From contig NZ_BBNM01000004.1 of NCBI RefSeq assembly GCF_000760595.1, positions 186,001-250,000 of the forward strand: a DNA stretch of 64,000 nt, in the 5' to 3' direction. This stretch comes from Acinetobacter soli. GTDB lineage: Bacteria; Pseudomonadota; Gammaproteobacteria; Pseudomonadales; Moraxellaceae. The notes under the pieces are model-generated. The model was not told the origin of the DNA. It ran no database searches and saw nothing but the letters and a program-made list of their open reading frames with translations. The position numbers and the translations under genes were made by a program. Each line of letters opens with the position of its first letter. Positions within the stretch are counted from its first letter, which is position 1. Below are positions 56,388 to 64,000 of this stretch, in pieces.

Positions 56388-57317
56388 TCATGATACATGA
56401 TGCTGGAGTGCTGCAATTTCCTGCATTAAAAAATCTACAAATATACGGATTTTTGCAGACATGTGCCGATTTTGTGGATACAAAATAGAAAAGCGCCGAG
56501 TCCTAGGCGTTAAAGTGGTAAGTACCTCAACCAATTCGCCGCGCTCAACTGCTGGTTGTGCGATAAAGTGATAAATCTGAAACAAACCACCTCCTGCTTT
56601 TGCCCATGTCAAACACCCCATAACATCATCATAAACCCGTCGACGACTTTTAAAGCCGTAATTGAAATCATTGCCGTGGCTATCTTTAAAAATCCATGGC
56701 ATGGCGCGGCCTGTACTGGGCAGAATAAACTGAATGCACTGATGCTGATCAAGCGCTGCAACCGTTTTAGGTTCCGCATATTGATGTAAATATTCAGGAG
56801 CAGCAAAAACGCCCAAGGTTGCATCTTCAAGCGTACGCGCAATGAGTCGGGAGTCTTTGGGAATACCCAAACGAATGGCCAGATCAAAACCTTCTTCCAC
56901 AAAATCGATGACTCGATTGGAGATATTTAGCTCAATTTCAATTTGTGGATATTTTGCCTGAAATTTAGGCAGCAGAGGCAGAAGCCGATAATGAGCATAC
57001 GGTGTTCCAACACTAATCCTTAATGTACCACTTGGGCTGTGCTGATCGCCTGTAATCATGCGCTCTACTTCTGAAATTTGCTCCAGTGCCTGCTGACAGT
57101 ATTGATAATAAAGCTCCCCTTCACACGTTAGCTTAATACTACGTGTAGTTCGCGCAAAAAGGCGCACACCGAGCCTTGCTTCCAAGCGTCCGATAGAACG
57201 GCTGACTGAAGCCGGTGTAATGCCCAAACCTTCTGCCGCAGCGGTAAAACTCCCCAGCTCTGCCGCTTTACAGAACAATTCTATGCTGGCCAATTGGACC
57301 GAATCAAAATGTCGCAT
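56388..57317 (-). CDS. LysR-family transcriptional regulator
   Basis: The 309-residue protein has the N-terminal LysR helix-turn-helix (GSFTAAAEGLGITPASVSRS, residues about 22-41) and an effector domain (SPSGTLRISVGTPYAHY). It is divergent from the DJ-1/dehydrogenase/reductase operon and probably activates it in response to aldehydes or other electrophiles, like YqhC-type arrangements. The spacer holds two dyads suited to LysR control. Confidence 0.87.
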   Translation of the reverse strand: MRHFDSVQLASIELFCKAAELGSFTAAAEGLGITPASVSRSIGRLEARLGVRLFARTTRSIKLTCEGELYYQYCQQALEQISEVERMITGDQHSPSGTLRISVGTPYAHYRLLPLLPKFQAKYPQIEIELNISNRVIDFVEEGFDLAIRLGIPKDSRLIARTLEDATLGVFAAPEYLHQYAEPKTVAALDQHQCIQFILPSTGRAMPWIFKDSHGNDFNYGFKSRRRVYDDVMGCLTWAKAGGGLFQIYHFIAQPAVERGELVEVLTTLTPRTRRFSILYPQNRHMSAKIRIFVDFLMQEIAALQHHVS

Positions 57318-57338
57318 TTATTCTCTGATGTAATAAAT

Positions 57339-57430
57339 AAATTACCATTCGGTTAATTTATCTTTATTTATCACTCTAATAAAGTTGCAGTTACAAAAGA
57401 TGCCTGATTTAAGGCTGAAATAACTGCAAC
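57339..57430. promoter_or_regulatory. LysR/DJ-1 operon control region dyads
   Basis: An AT-rich dyad AAATTACC-ATTC-GGTTAATTT lies near 57339-57359, close to the lysR start. GTTGCAGTTA (57384-57393) and TAACTGCAAC (57421-57430) form a perfect 10-bp inverted repeat with an inner GCCT/AGGC pair. They are candidates for LysR binding or a 5' leader hairpin. Confidence 0.5.
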
Positions 57431-57451
57431 GTATTTGGTTAGTGAGAAAAC

Positions 57452-58315
57452 ATGTTTCTGTCACGTTTATTTCGTATTTTTGCCTTGTTGCTGATGGGTG
57501 CGGCATCATTCACGCACGCCGCATCTAAAGGTGAAGTTCTGGTGTTACTCTCGAGTGAAACCGAGCTTCCACTACAAGGAAAGAAATCGTTTCCGTCGGG
57601 TTATTATGTCAATGAGTTTGGTGTGCCAGCCGATGCCCTCATCAAAGCAGGATACACCCTGACAATTGTCACTCCAAAAGGCAATGTACCCAAGCCAGAC
57701 GTCCGCTCGATTGATCCTGTCTATTTTGGAAAAAATCGCAATGAAATGCTGCGAATCAAAAAATTGACTGAACAATTGACTCAAGCGCAGAACGTACGTT
57801 CATTACAAGATGTGATGCAACAAGGGCTTGATCGCTATTCAGCTATTTTTATTCCGGGTGGACATGCACCACTCATTGACCTAGCGAATAATCCGATGGT
57901 GGGTACCACCCTGCAACACTTTCATCGCAAGGGCAAACCAACCGCAGCGATTTGTCATGGCCCGATTACCCTATTAGCTGCGCAAAAAGATCCTAAGGCA
58001 TTTGAACAGTCACTGATCCAAAATCAAAAAATGAATGCTGAGGGTTGGATCTATCATGGTTATCAAATGACCATTTTCTCGAATGAAGAAGAACACGTGT
58101 TTGAAAACTCACTTCACGGCGACAAATTACGCTATTACCCAGCCAACGCGATGAAAAAAGCAGGCGGCAATATGCAGTTTGCCAAGGCATGGCAACCACA
58201 TGTTGTGATTGACCGTGAACTGATTACGGGTCAAAACCCATATTCAGACCATGCGCTCGCCCAAGCGTTACTTAAAGCACTTGCTACTCAAACCCAACAC
58301 TCACCTAAAATCTAG
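57452..58315 (+). CDS. Secreted DJ-1/PfpI-family protein (HchA-like)
   Basis: The 287-residue protein has a signal peptide (about residues 1-23, ending THAAS) followed by a DJ-1/PfpI fold. The nucleophilic elbow is AAICHGPI (Cys near residue 170), with FIPGGHAPLIDLANN before it. HchA/Hsp31-like members act as glyoxalase III or protein deglycase; export to the periplasm is unusual. It is first in an operon with a YqhD-like dehydrogenase and a quinone-type reductase, which fits aldehyde stress. Confidence 0.8.
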   Translation: MFLSRLFRIFALLLMGAASFTHAASKGEVLVLLSSETELPLQGKKSFPSGYYVNEFGVPADALIKAGYTLTIVTPKGNVPKPDVRSIDPVYFGKNRNEMLRIKKLTEQLTQAQNVRSLQDVMQQGLDRYSAIFIPGGHAPLIDLANNPMVGTTLQHFHRKGKPTAAICHGPITLLAAQKDPKAFEQSLIQNQKMNAEGWIYHGYQMTIFSNEEEHVFENSLHGDKLRYYPANAMKKAGGNMQFAKAWQPHVVIDRELITGQNPYSDHALAQALLKALATQTQHSPKI

Positions 58316-58325
58316 AGGAATCTCC

Positions 58326-59483
58326 ATGCAAAATTTCACATTTTACAACCCAACAAAAATTGTATTTGGTCAAAATTCTGTCGAACAGCTTGAGACGTTA
58401 ATTGCTTCCGACGCGCGCATCATGATGATTTATGGCGGACAAAGTGCGGAAAAAACAGGAACACTCAGAGAAATTCGTGATGTGTTAGGGCACCGTATTG
58501 TAAAGGAATTTGGTGGTGTAGAACCAAATCCACGCTATGAAACACTTATGCGCGCAGTAGAGCTAATCAAAAGCAACGATATTGATTATTTGCTTGCTGT
58601 GGGTGGCGGTTCTGTCATTGATGGTACCAAATTTATCGCAGCGGCAGCCTTGTACACGGGCGAACCATGGAACATCCTCAAAAATCAGGGTGCCGACGTA
58701 GAACAAGCACTGGCATTTGGTTGTGTACTGACGCTACCGGCTACTGGTTCTGAAATGAATGCGGGCGCTGTAATCACCCGCGGTGAAACTCAAGACAAAC
58801 TGTTTTTTAACAGTACCCATGTATTTCCGCAGTTCTCAATTCTTGATCCGCTTAAAACCTATACTTTGCCAGAGCGTCAATTGGCCAATGGTGTAGTCGA
58901 TGCCTTTACCCATGTCATGGAACAATATCTGACTTATCCAGCAGGCGGTTATATTCAGGATCGAATGGCTGAAGGATTGTTACAAACCCTGATTGAAATT
59001 GGCCCACGTGTTTTAAGCGCTGAAAAAGACGATGAAGCACGTGCCAATTTAATGTGGGTAGCAACCCTTGCACTGAATGGTCTAATCGGTGCAGGTGTCC
59101 CGCAAGACTGGTCGACACATATGATTGGTCATGAACTCACCGCACTGTACGAGATTGACCATGCACGTACACTTGCCGTGGTGTTGCCAGCAAACCTAAG
59201 TGTAAGACGCGAAAGTAAAGCGGCCAAGTTACTGCAATATGCAGAACGTGTATGGCAGATCCGTGAAGGATCAGAGCAAGCGCGTATTGATGCTGCCATT
59301 GAGCAAACCAAAGCATTTTTTAAAGCAATGGGAATTCCAACTCAACTTGGCGATTATGACTTAGGTCATGAAGCAATCGACAAGGTTGTGGCTCAACTTG
59401 AGCATCATGGTATGACCGCTTTGGGCGAACACAGTGATGTGACTTTGGCAATCAGTCGTCAAATTCTTGAAAAAGCACTCTAA
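58326..59483 (+). CDS. Iron-containing (YqhD-like) alcohol dehydrogenase
   Basis: The product is 385 residues from the ATG at 58326 (GAGG 8 nt upstream). It has the family III dehydrogenase signatures: LLAVGGGSVIDGTKF for NADP binding (about residue 92) and the metal-ligand region NGVVDAFTHVMEQYL, with a second histidine motif in DWSTHMIGHELTALYEIDHA. It closely resembles E. coli YqhD, an NADPH-dependent broad aldehyde reductase. It follows the DJ-1 gene by 10 bp. Confidence 0.88.
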   Translation: MQNFTFYNPTKIVFGQNSVEQLETLIASDARIMMIYGGQSAEKTGTLREIRDVLGHRIVKEFGGVEPNPRYETLMRAVELIKSNDIDYLLAVGGGSVIDGTKFIAAAALYTGEPWNILKNQGADVEQALAFGCVLTLPATGSEMNAGAVITRGETQDKLFFNSTHVFPQFSILDPLKTYTLPERQLANGVVDAFTHVMEQYLTYPAGGYIQDRMAEGLLQTLIEIGPRVLSAEKDDEARANLMWVATLALNGLIGAGVPQDWSTHMIGHELTALYEIDHARTLAVVLPANLSVRRESKAAKLLQYAERVWQIREGSEQARIDAAIEQTKAFFKAMGIPTQLGDYDLGHEAIDKVVAQLEHHGMTALGEHSDVTLAISRQILEKAL

Positions 59484-59552
59484 TGGAGTGCTATCTACTC
59501 CCATGAGAATTTTAATGAATGATAGTCACTACTTAAGACCAAGGAAAATCAC

Positions 59553-60539
59553 ATGAAAGCATTAGTTTTAACTCAAGTCGGAACGCCTTACACGCTGCAT
59601 GTCGAAACCGATATCGAGATCCCCGAACCCGCTGCTGGTGAAGTTCGTATCAAAGTGATGAGTTCGAGTATTAATCCGGTCGACTACAAGTTTGCTAAAA
59701 ACGGTACAACTCTTCAGTTACCCCATATTTTGGGAATTGATGCTGCTGGTATTGTCGATGCTGTAGGGCATGACGTCACCACTTGGAAAAAAGGCGATCG
59801 AGTCATCAGTCTAACCAATTTATGGCGCTGGGGTGGTTTTGCAGAATATGTCGTGGTTGATGCAAATAGTATCAGTGCAATACCGGAACAGCTTGATTTT
59901 AATGTGGCCGCGACTATTCCATGTGCCGGTATTACCGCTTGGCAAGCGTTATATCGTAAGGTACCACTTCATGCAGGTCAGCGAATTTTGGTGAATGGTG
60001 CGGGTGGCGGTGTCGGTGGTTTTGTTGTGCAACTGGCTAAGCTCATGGGTCTGGAAGTGTATGCTACTGCCTCAAGCGAACCAGAACGCATCAAAGCACT
60101 TGGTGCCGACCACATCATCAATTACAAACAAGACAATATTGTTGAACGTATTCATGCGCTCACTCAAGGTCGTGGTGTGGATGCGGTGATTGATTTGATT
60201 TCATCTGAAACCTCTCAACAACTTGCAACAGTGCTGCGTCATAACGGTCATTTGATTTCGGTATCAGGACGGATTGATCAGAATCCAATTCCTTCTTTTA
60301 CCAAAGCGATTTCAATTCATGAAGTGGCTTTAGGTTTTGCCTATCAACACGGCGATGATGAAAATCTACGTGATATTGCTGCTGGTGGTGAATTCTTAGC
60401 TACCCTTATGGCAAATGGCAAACTCGACCCGATGATTCAAAACGTGATCACACTGGATGAGTTGGAAAATGGTTTGCATCAGGCCGAGCACGGCAAAACA
60501 CAAGGCAAAGTAGTGATCGAAATTGCCAAAGCAAGCTGA
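59553..60539 (+). CDS. Zinc-independent quinone/alcohol reductase (QOR type)
   Basis: The 328-residue MDR protein has the QOR-like layout: GIDAAGIVDAVGHDVTTWKKGDRV, the nucleotide-binding VNGAGGGVGGFVVQLAK near residue 150, and YATASSEPERIKALGAD. It likely reduces quinones or unsaturated carbonyls with NADPH. It is the last gene of the LysR-controlled unit, 69 bp after the dehydrogenase. A 13-bp hairpin follows its stop codon. Confidence 0.85.
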   Translation: MKALVLTQVGTPYTLHVETDIEIPEPAAGEVRIKVMSSSINPVDYKFAKNGTTLQLPHILGIDAAGIVDAVGHDVTTWKKGDRVISLTNLWRWGGFAEYVVVDANSISAIPEQLDFNVAATIPCAGITAWQALYRKVPLHAGQRILVNGAGGGVGGFVVQLAKLMGLEVYATASSEPERIKALGADHIINYKQDNIVERIHALTQGRGVDAVIDLISSETSQQLATVLRHNGHLISVSGRIDQNPIPSFTKAISIHEVALGFAYQHGDDENLRDIAAGGEFLATLMANGKLDPMIQNVITLDELENGLHQAEHGKTQGKVVIEIAKAS

Positions 60540-60561
60540 TGGTCATTGATAGTAAACTACT

Positions 60562-60591
60562 TTCATGTAGCGAATACGTTCGCTGCATGAA
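60562..60591 (+). terminator. Hairpin after QOR-type reductase
   Basis: TTCATGTAGCGAA pairs with TTCGCTGCATGAA (one G-T pair) around a TACG loop, 22 bp after the stop. It lacks a long T tract, so it may be a weak terminator or a stabilising 3' hairpin. Confidence 0.5.
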
Positions 60592-60819
60592 CGTATTTAA
60601 TTTATGTATAAGCGAACTTTTTGACAAACAAATATAAAGTATTTGAAAGCCAACTTCACATCAAACGTGATGAAGCTTAACCTGATATTAAAAGCAAAAT
60701 TAAGACAAATAAACAACAAGAAAACTTATCTTTTGATCAACAAATTTTTAATTTAATTATGAATAAAACAGATTAAGCTCAAAAACAGGCACTAACGCCC
60801 CATGAATAGAAGATATACA

Positions 60820-61065
60820 ATGAAAAAGATTTCAACGGTACTGCTTGCGGCTTCTTTCGCGATGTTAAGTGCCACCGCTTTTGCTTGTCCTAAAGGCACT
60901 GAATTACAAGGCGGAACTGGCCCACACCATAAAGGTGGAAAATGTGTAGCAGTTAGCGGTAAAAAAATGGCCGCGAAAACCGACAAGAAAATGATGGCTG
61001 AAAAAAGCAAACCAATGACAACGGCAATGCCTGCTAAAACTGAACCAGCAAAAACCAAATCTTAA
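60820..61065 (+). CDS. Small secreted Lys/Met-rich protein
   Basis: The product is 81 residues from the ATG at 60820 (MKKISTVLLAASFAMLS); an in-frame ATG at 60802 would spoil the signal peptide. The mature part starts near ACPKGTELQGG, has two cysteines, a GPHHKGGKC segment and a Lys/Met-rich low-complexity tail (MKMAAK-like units). No known domain. It is probably periplasmic. A strong terminator follows. It superficially resembles metal-stress peptides but lacks KCG repeats and modification enzymes. Confidence 0.6.
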   Translation: MKKISTVLLAASFAMLSATAFACPKGTELQGGTGPHHKGGKCVAVSGKKMAAKTDKKMMAEKSKPMTTAMPAKTEPAKTKS

Positions 61066-61081
61066 TCAACATATTGAATAT

Positions 61082-61109
61082 AAAAAAGCGAGATCAACTC
61101 GCTTTTTTA
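61082..61109. terminator. Bidirectional terminator
   Basis: AAAAAAGCGAG pairs with CTCGCTTTTTT around ATCAA, between the small secreted protein gene and the convergent lipoprotein gene. Confidence 0.9.
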
Positions 61110-61119
61110 TTTATATCGT

Positions 61120-61593
61120 TTATCGCTTCGGATCTGTATTACCCAATGCAGGATTAGCTATCGCATCTTTACATTGTGCTTTGTCTCGCTCGTAATCAGC
61201 TTGTCGCTGCGCAAGTGTGGAGCTACCCGTGATCACTTCACGTGACCATGTATCCAGTGAAGTCAGCGCTTTGCGACATAAAGCATACTTGCCCTCTGTA
61301 ACTGAGTCAGTCATTTTGACATTAATGCGCCAGTCGGTACTAAGCTTACGCAATGGCTTTCTTACCTGCTCTTCAATCTCATCTTTTTTGCCATCATAAA
61401 CAATAGGATCGATTTGATTGATCAGCTTCCACGCTTCATTTGCATAGGTTGTTGCATCATTGGTCAATTTTGGTGCAGCTTTAATTTCAACTTTTTCTTT
61501 TGAACCTGATGTATGGTCTTGGCTACAACCAGACACAACCAGTCCAAATAAAACACATGAAATTAAACCAGAAGTTTTAAGCGTTGAGATCAT
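61120..61593 (-). CDS. Hypothetical lipoprotein
   Basis: The 157-residue protein has a lipoprotein signal with lipobox VSGC (about residue 22). The mature helical region carries EQVRKPLRKLSTDWRIN and two further cysteines (YALCRKAL and KAQCKDA) that could form a disulfide. No family was recognised. It is a single gene bounded by the terminator to its left. Confidence 0.7.
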   Translation of the reverse strand: MISTLKTSGLISCVLFGLVVSGCSQDHTSGSKEKVEIKAAPKLTNDATTYANEAWKLINQIDPIVYDGKKDEIEEQVRKPLRKLSTDWRINVKMTDSVTEGKYALCRKALTSLDTWSREVITGSSTLAQRQADYERDKAQCKDAIANPALGNTDPKR

Positions 61594-61774
61594 TATCCAC
61601 GATTATCCATCTGAACATTCGGCTCTATGCTAGTGAATTCAGCGATAATACTCAATCATTGATTTTTTATTTGCAATTACATACGCTTGCAAGGCAAGCT
61701 AAGACCTTATAAGGTTTAAAAATCAATATGTGATCAATCATTTAGATTAATTAAAACAAGGTCTTTTTATTTTT

Positions 61775-62164
61775 ATGTCTCAAATTAAAATCTATGCTCT
61801 AGCAGATACAATCGATAAATATCGATCTCAATTATCAAAAGCTATACATGACGCACTTGTCGAAGCACTGCAATATCCTGTTGAAAAATGCTTCCAACGC
61901 TTTATTAAAATGCAAAAAGAAGATTTTATTTATCCCTCAGATCGAAGCGATCTATATGTCATCATTGAAATTTCGATGTTTAGCGGGCGCAGTGTTGAAA
62001 GTAAAAAACAACTGATCAATAAAATTTTTAAGAACATTGAATCTGAGAGTGGAATCTCCCCACAGGATATTGAAATCACTATTTTTGAGACACCACAAGA
62101 AAACTGGGGAATTCGAGGAAAAACTGCTGATGAACTGAAATTAAATTATCAAGTAAACGTCTGA
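61775..62164 (+). CDS. Tautomerase-superfamily protein lacking the N-terminal proline
   Basis: The 129-residue protein reads as the two-lobed tautomerase-like family found in Acinetobacter (RSDLYVIIEISMFSGRS, then SPQDIEITIFETPQENWGIRG). The tautomerase catalytic residue is Pro1, exposed after Met removal. Here residue 2 is Ser (MSQIKIYA, codon TCT), one C-to-T change from proline (CCT). The rest is intact. Tautomerase activity is therefore doubtful. Confidence 0.75.
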   Translation: MSQIKIYALADTIDKYRSQLSKAIHDALVEALQYPVEKCFQRFIKMQKEDFIYPSDRSDLYVIIEISMFSGRSVESKKQLINKIFKNIESESGISPQDIEITIFETPQENWGIRGKTADELKLNYQVNV

Positions 62165-62311
62165 ACTATTTTTTAATTTAGTGTTGAATTTGCTCATTTT
62201 ATTAGATTATTTATTAGACAACAAAAGTCACTAATTTATGTGAATCAAGGCGTCAATCCAGTAAAAGTTCTGTTATGCTTAAAAGCCCTACTTCTTGCAT
62301 GGATGATTCGC

Positions 62312-63520
62312 ATGAGCGTCACAATTGGTACTCCCCTTCAATCTTCTGCATTTAAAGTGTTACTGTTAGGTTCGGGAGAACTTGGTAAAGAGGTTGTGAT
62401 TTCATTACAGCGTCTTGGTGTCGAAGTTCATGCGGCAGATCGTTATGATCATGCACCAGCAATGCAAGTAGCGCATTATTCTTATACGCTCAATATGGCC
62501 GATCCGGTCGAACTTAAGAAACTCATCGAAGACGTTAAACCGCATTTGATCGTGCCTGAAATTGAAGCAATTGCCACTGAAGTATTGCTTGAAATTGAGC
62601 GTAATCAAACTGCAACCGTTATTCCATCGGCAAAAGCAGTCAACCTGACCATGAACCGTGAAGGCATTCGACGCTTGGCTGCTGAAGAATTAGGTTTACC
62701 AACCTCAGCCTACCGCTTTGCCGAATCTTTAGAAAGCTTCAGGGCAGCCTGCGATGACATTGGTTATCCAAACTTTGTAAAACCTGTCATGTCGTCATCC
62801 GGTAAAGGTCAATCACGAGTTAAGAGCTTTGAAGAAGTCGATGCTGCATGGGAATATGCACAAACCGGTGGTCGGGTAAATCAGGGCAAAGTGATTGTAG
62901 AATCTCAAATTGATTTTGATTTTGAAATTACCCTACTCACCGTACGTGCCAAAAACCCTCAAACAGACCAAATCGAAACACATTTCTGTGACCCGATTGG
63001 GCATCGCCAAGACGCAGGTGATTATGTTGAAAGCTGGCAACCACAACCAATGACAGATGCGGCGCTAGCAGAATCTAAACGCATTGCAAATAAAGTCACC
63101 ACAGCACTTGGCGGTTGCGGTATTTTCGGTGTTGAGCTGTTTGTCAAAGGTGATCATGTCTGGTTTAGCGAAGTATCACCACGTCCACACGATACCGGGC
63201 TGGTTACGCTTGCTTCACAATTTCAAAGCGAATTTGAATTACATGCGCGTGCCATTTTAGGGCTGCCTGTAAACACAGCGCGCCACAGCGTAGCGGCAAG
63301 TGCCGTGATTTATGCAGGTACAGATGCAAATAATTTAAGTTTTGATCAGCTCAATACAGCACTGTCGCATCCAGATACGGATTTGCGCCTCTTTGGTAAA
63401 CCAGAAGGCTTTAAACGTCGTCGTATGGGTGTTGCCACTGCACGCGCTGAAACGACTGACGCAGCTCGCACATTGGCACAGCAAGCAGCCGATCAGGTTC
63501 ATGTTGTACTTCCTGAATAA
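62312..63520 (+). CDS. purT: Phosphoribosylglycinamide formyltransferase 2 (formate-dependent)
   Basis: The product is about 402 residues from the ATG at 62312. An in-frame ATG upstream would add 24 residues with no family match. PurT is an ATP-grasp enzyme that makes formyl-GAR from GAR, formate and ATP in purine synthesis. Motifs are [15 protein letters not shown], the [11 protein letters not shown] phosphate loop, [25 protein letters not shown], and LGLPV near the C-terminus. Confidence 0.93.
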   Translation: MSVTIGTPLQSSAFKVLLLGSGELGKEVVISLQRLGVEVHAADRYDHAPAMQVAHYSYTLNMADPVELKKLIEDVKPHLIVPEIEAIATEVLLEIERNQTATVIPSAKAVNLTMNREGIRRLAAEELGLPTSAYRFAESLESFRAACDDIGYPNFVKPVMSSSGKGQSRVKSFEEVDAAWEYAQTGGRVNQGKVIVESQIDFDFEITLLTVRAKNPQTDQIETHFCDPIGHRQDAGDYVESWQPQPMTDAALAESKRIANKVTTALGGCGIFGVELFVKGDHVWFSEVSPRPHDTGLVTLASQFQSEFELHARAILGLPVNTARHSVAASAVIYAGTDANNLSFDQLNTALSHPDTDLRLFGKPEGFKRRRMGVATARAETTDAARTLAQQAADQVHVVLPE

Positions 63521-63548
63521 TCATTCAATTTAATATGAGTCCATTTTT

Positions 63549-64000
63549 ATGATTATTACTTCACCGCTGCTGGATTATGTCACCAGTCATCACGATATCA
63601 AGGCAATTAATCAATGGCGTGCAGATGTCGAACAGCAGATTCAGGAGTATTATGAAAATGGACACTCCATTCGTGATGTCGTCATTGCACGATCTAATCT
63701 GATTGATGAAGCCCTGATATTTTTGTGGAAACATGCCGGACTTGATCAATCACGTTTGGGGCTTTTTGCAGTGGGTGGCTATGGCCGAAAGGAAATGCTG
63801 CCCTACTCCGATGTCGACATCATGATTTTGGCAGAAGATGAAATTGATCCAGAGCTAGAAAAACAGATCTCGACATTTATTTCATCGCTTTGGGATGTAG
63901 GAAATTTTAAACCCGGCACCAGCGTTCGTACTATTCAAAACTGCGTTGAACAGGCCACCAATGATCTGACCGTTGCAACCACGCTGATTGAAGCGCGACT
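63549..64000 (+). CDS. glnD: Bifunctional PII uridylyltransferase GlnD, N-terminal part (cut by window edge)
   Basis: The reading frame from ATG 63549 continues open to the window edge (150 codons). It encodes the nucleotidyltransferase domain start: [20 protein letters not shown] near residue 75, the GG/DxD signature of GlnD. The full protein of about 880-900 residues would uridylylate PII under nitrogen limitation and remove the group when nitrogen is plentiful. It begins 28 bp after purT. Confidence 0.88.
   Translation, partial: MIITSPLLDYVTSHHDIKAINQWRADVEQQIQEYYENGHSIRDVVIARSNLIDEALIFLWKHAGLDQSRLGLFAVGGYGRKEMLPYSDVDIMILAEDEIDPELEKQISTFISSLWDVGNFKPGTSVRTIQNCVEQATNDLTVATTLIEAR

Noticed and set aside
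60820..61065. Second bufferin precursor
   Set aside because: Only two cysteines, no repeated KCG motif, and no DUF692/DUF2063 genes nearby.
1..64000. CRISPR arrays, rRNA, tRNA, prophage or integron
   Set aside because: No regularly spaced repeats, rRNA cores, tRNA cloverleaf sequences with TTCGA arms, phage structural genes or integrase were seen by eye; a dedicated scan could still find a weak case.

Overview
The window looks like chromosome of an Acinetobacter species (gamma-Proteobacteria). It has low GC content with very AT-rich spacers. It carries an AdeRS/AdeAB-type efflux locus, a DcaP-like porin, acetoin dehydrogenase genes with their own lipoyl synthase, an ars cluster of the arsR-arsC-acr3-arsH type, and housekeeping genes (yebC, ychF, purT, glnD). 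No rRNA, tRNA, CRISPR array or intact insertion sequence was seen. All identifications are made by reading the sequence; no database search was run.

Layout. 1-4.6 kb: acoB and acoA (minus strand), a divergent acetoin-associated lipA, and a GAF-domain regulator. 4.7-6.8 kb: large-subunit catalase. 7.2-9.8 kb: arsenic resistance. 9.9-12.8 kb: two broken genes (terC-like with one frameshift, gltS with two frameshifts and a stop) around a strong hairpin. 13-20.4 kb: adeRS facing adeAB, a GNAT gene between them, and an IS5-family relic upstream of adeA. 20.5-24.8 kb: a XRE-cupin regulator divergent from an EamA exporter, then a reductase-GST-SDR operon.

24.9-38.4 kb is the most unusual part. A minus-strand module holds a DUF4331 protein, a small lipoprotein, a TPR protein, a TonB-dependent receptor and a TonB-like membrane protein. 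Next to it is a bufferin/Gig/Hvf-type operon: a secreted peptide with four Lys-Cys-Gly motifs, a DUF692 (MNIO) enzyme, its DUF2063 partner, an ECF sigma factor and a 65-residue zinc-type anti-sigma factor. A divergent DoxX gene, a chromate transporter and a Fur-boxed siderophore receptor follow. The bufA/doxX spacer carries two opposed copies of one bipartite motif (TGTAA[T/G], 16 nt, CG[T/A]CTAA), which I propose is the promoter of the locally encoded sigma factor. The likely working model is that metal stress frees the sigma factor, which then raises the modified Cys peptide, its maturation enzymes and DoxX together.

38.6-47.4 kb: acyltransferase, yebC, an Lrp regulator, a porin, the glutamate/aspartate ABC transporter and a GST. 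47.7-54.2 kb: two SfnB/DszC-like flavoproteins, an LLM monooxygenase and a MetQNI-type transporter, probably for scavenging organosulfur compounds. 54.3-64 kb: ychF, Fur-boxed superoxide dismutase, a LysR-controlled aldehyde-stress operon (DJ-1/PfpI, YqhD-like dehydrogenase, quinone-type reductase), small secreted proteins, a tautomerase homologue lacking its catalytic proline, purT, and the 5' part of glnD running off the right edge.
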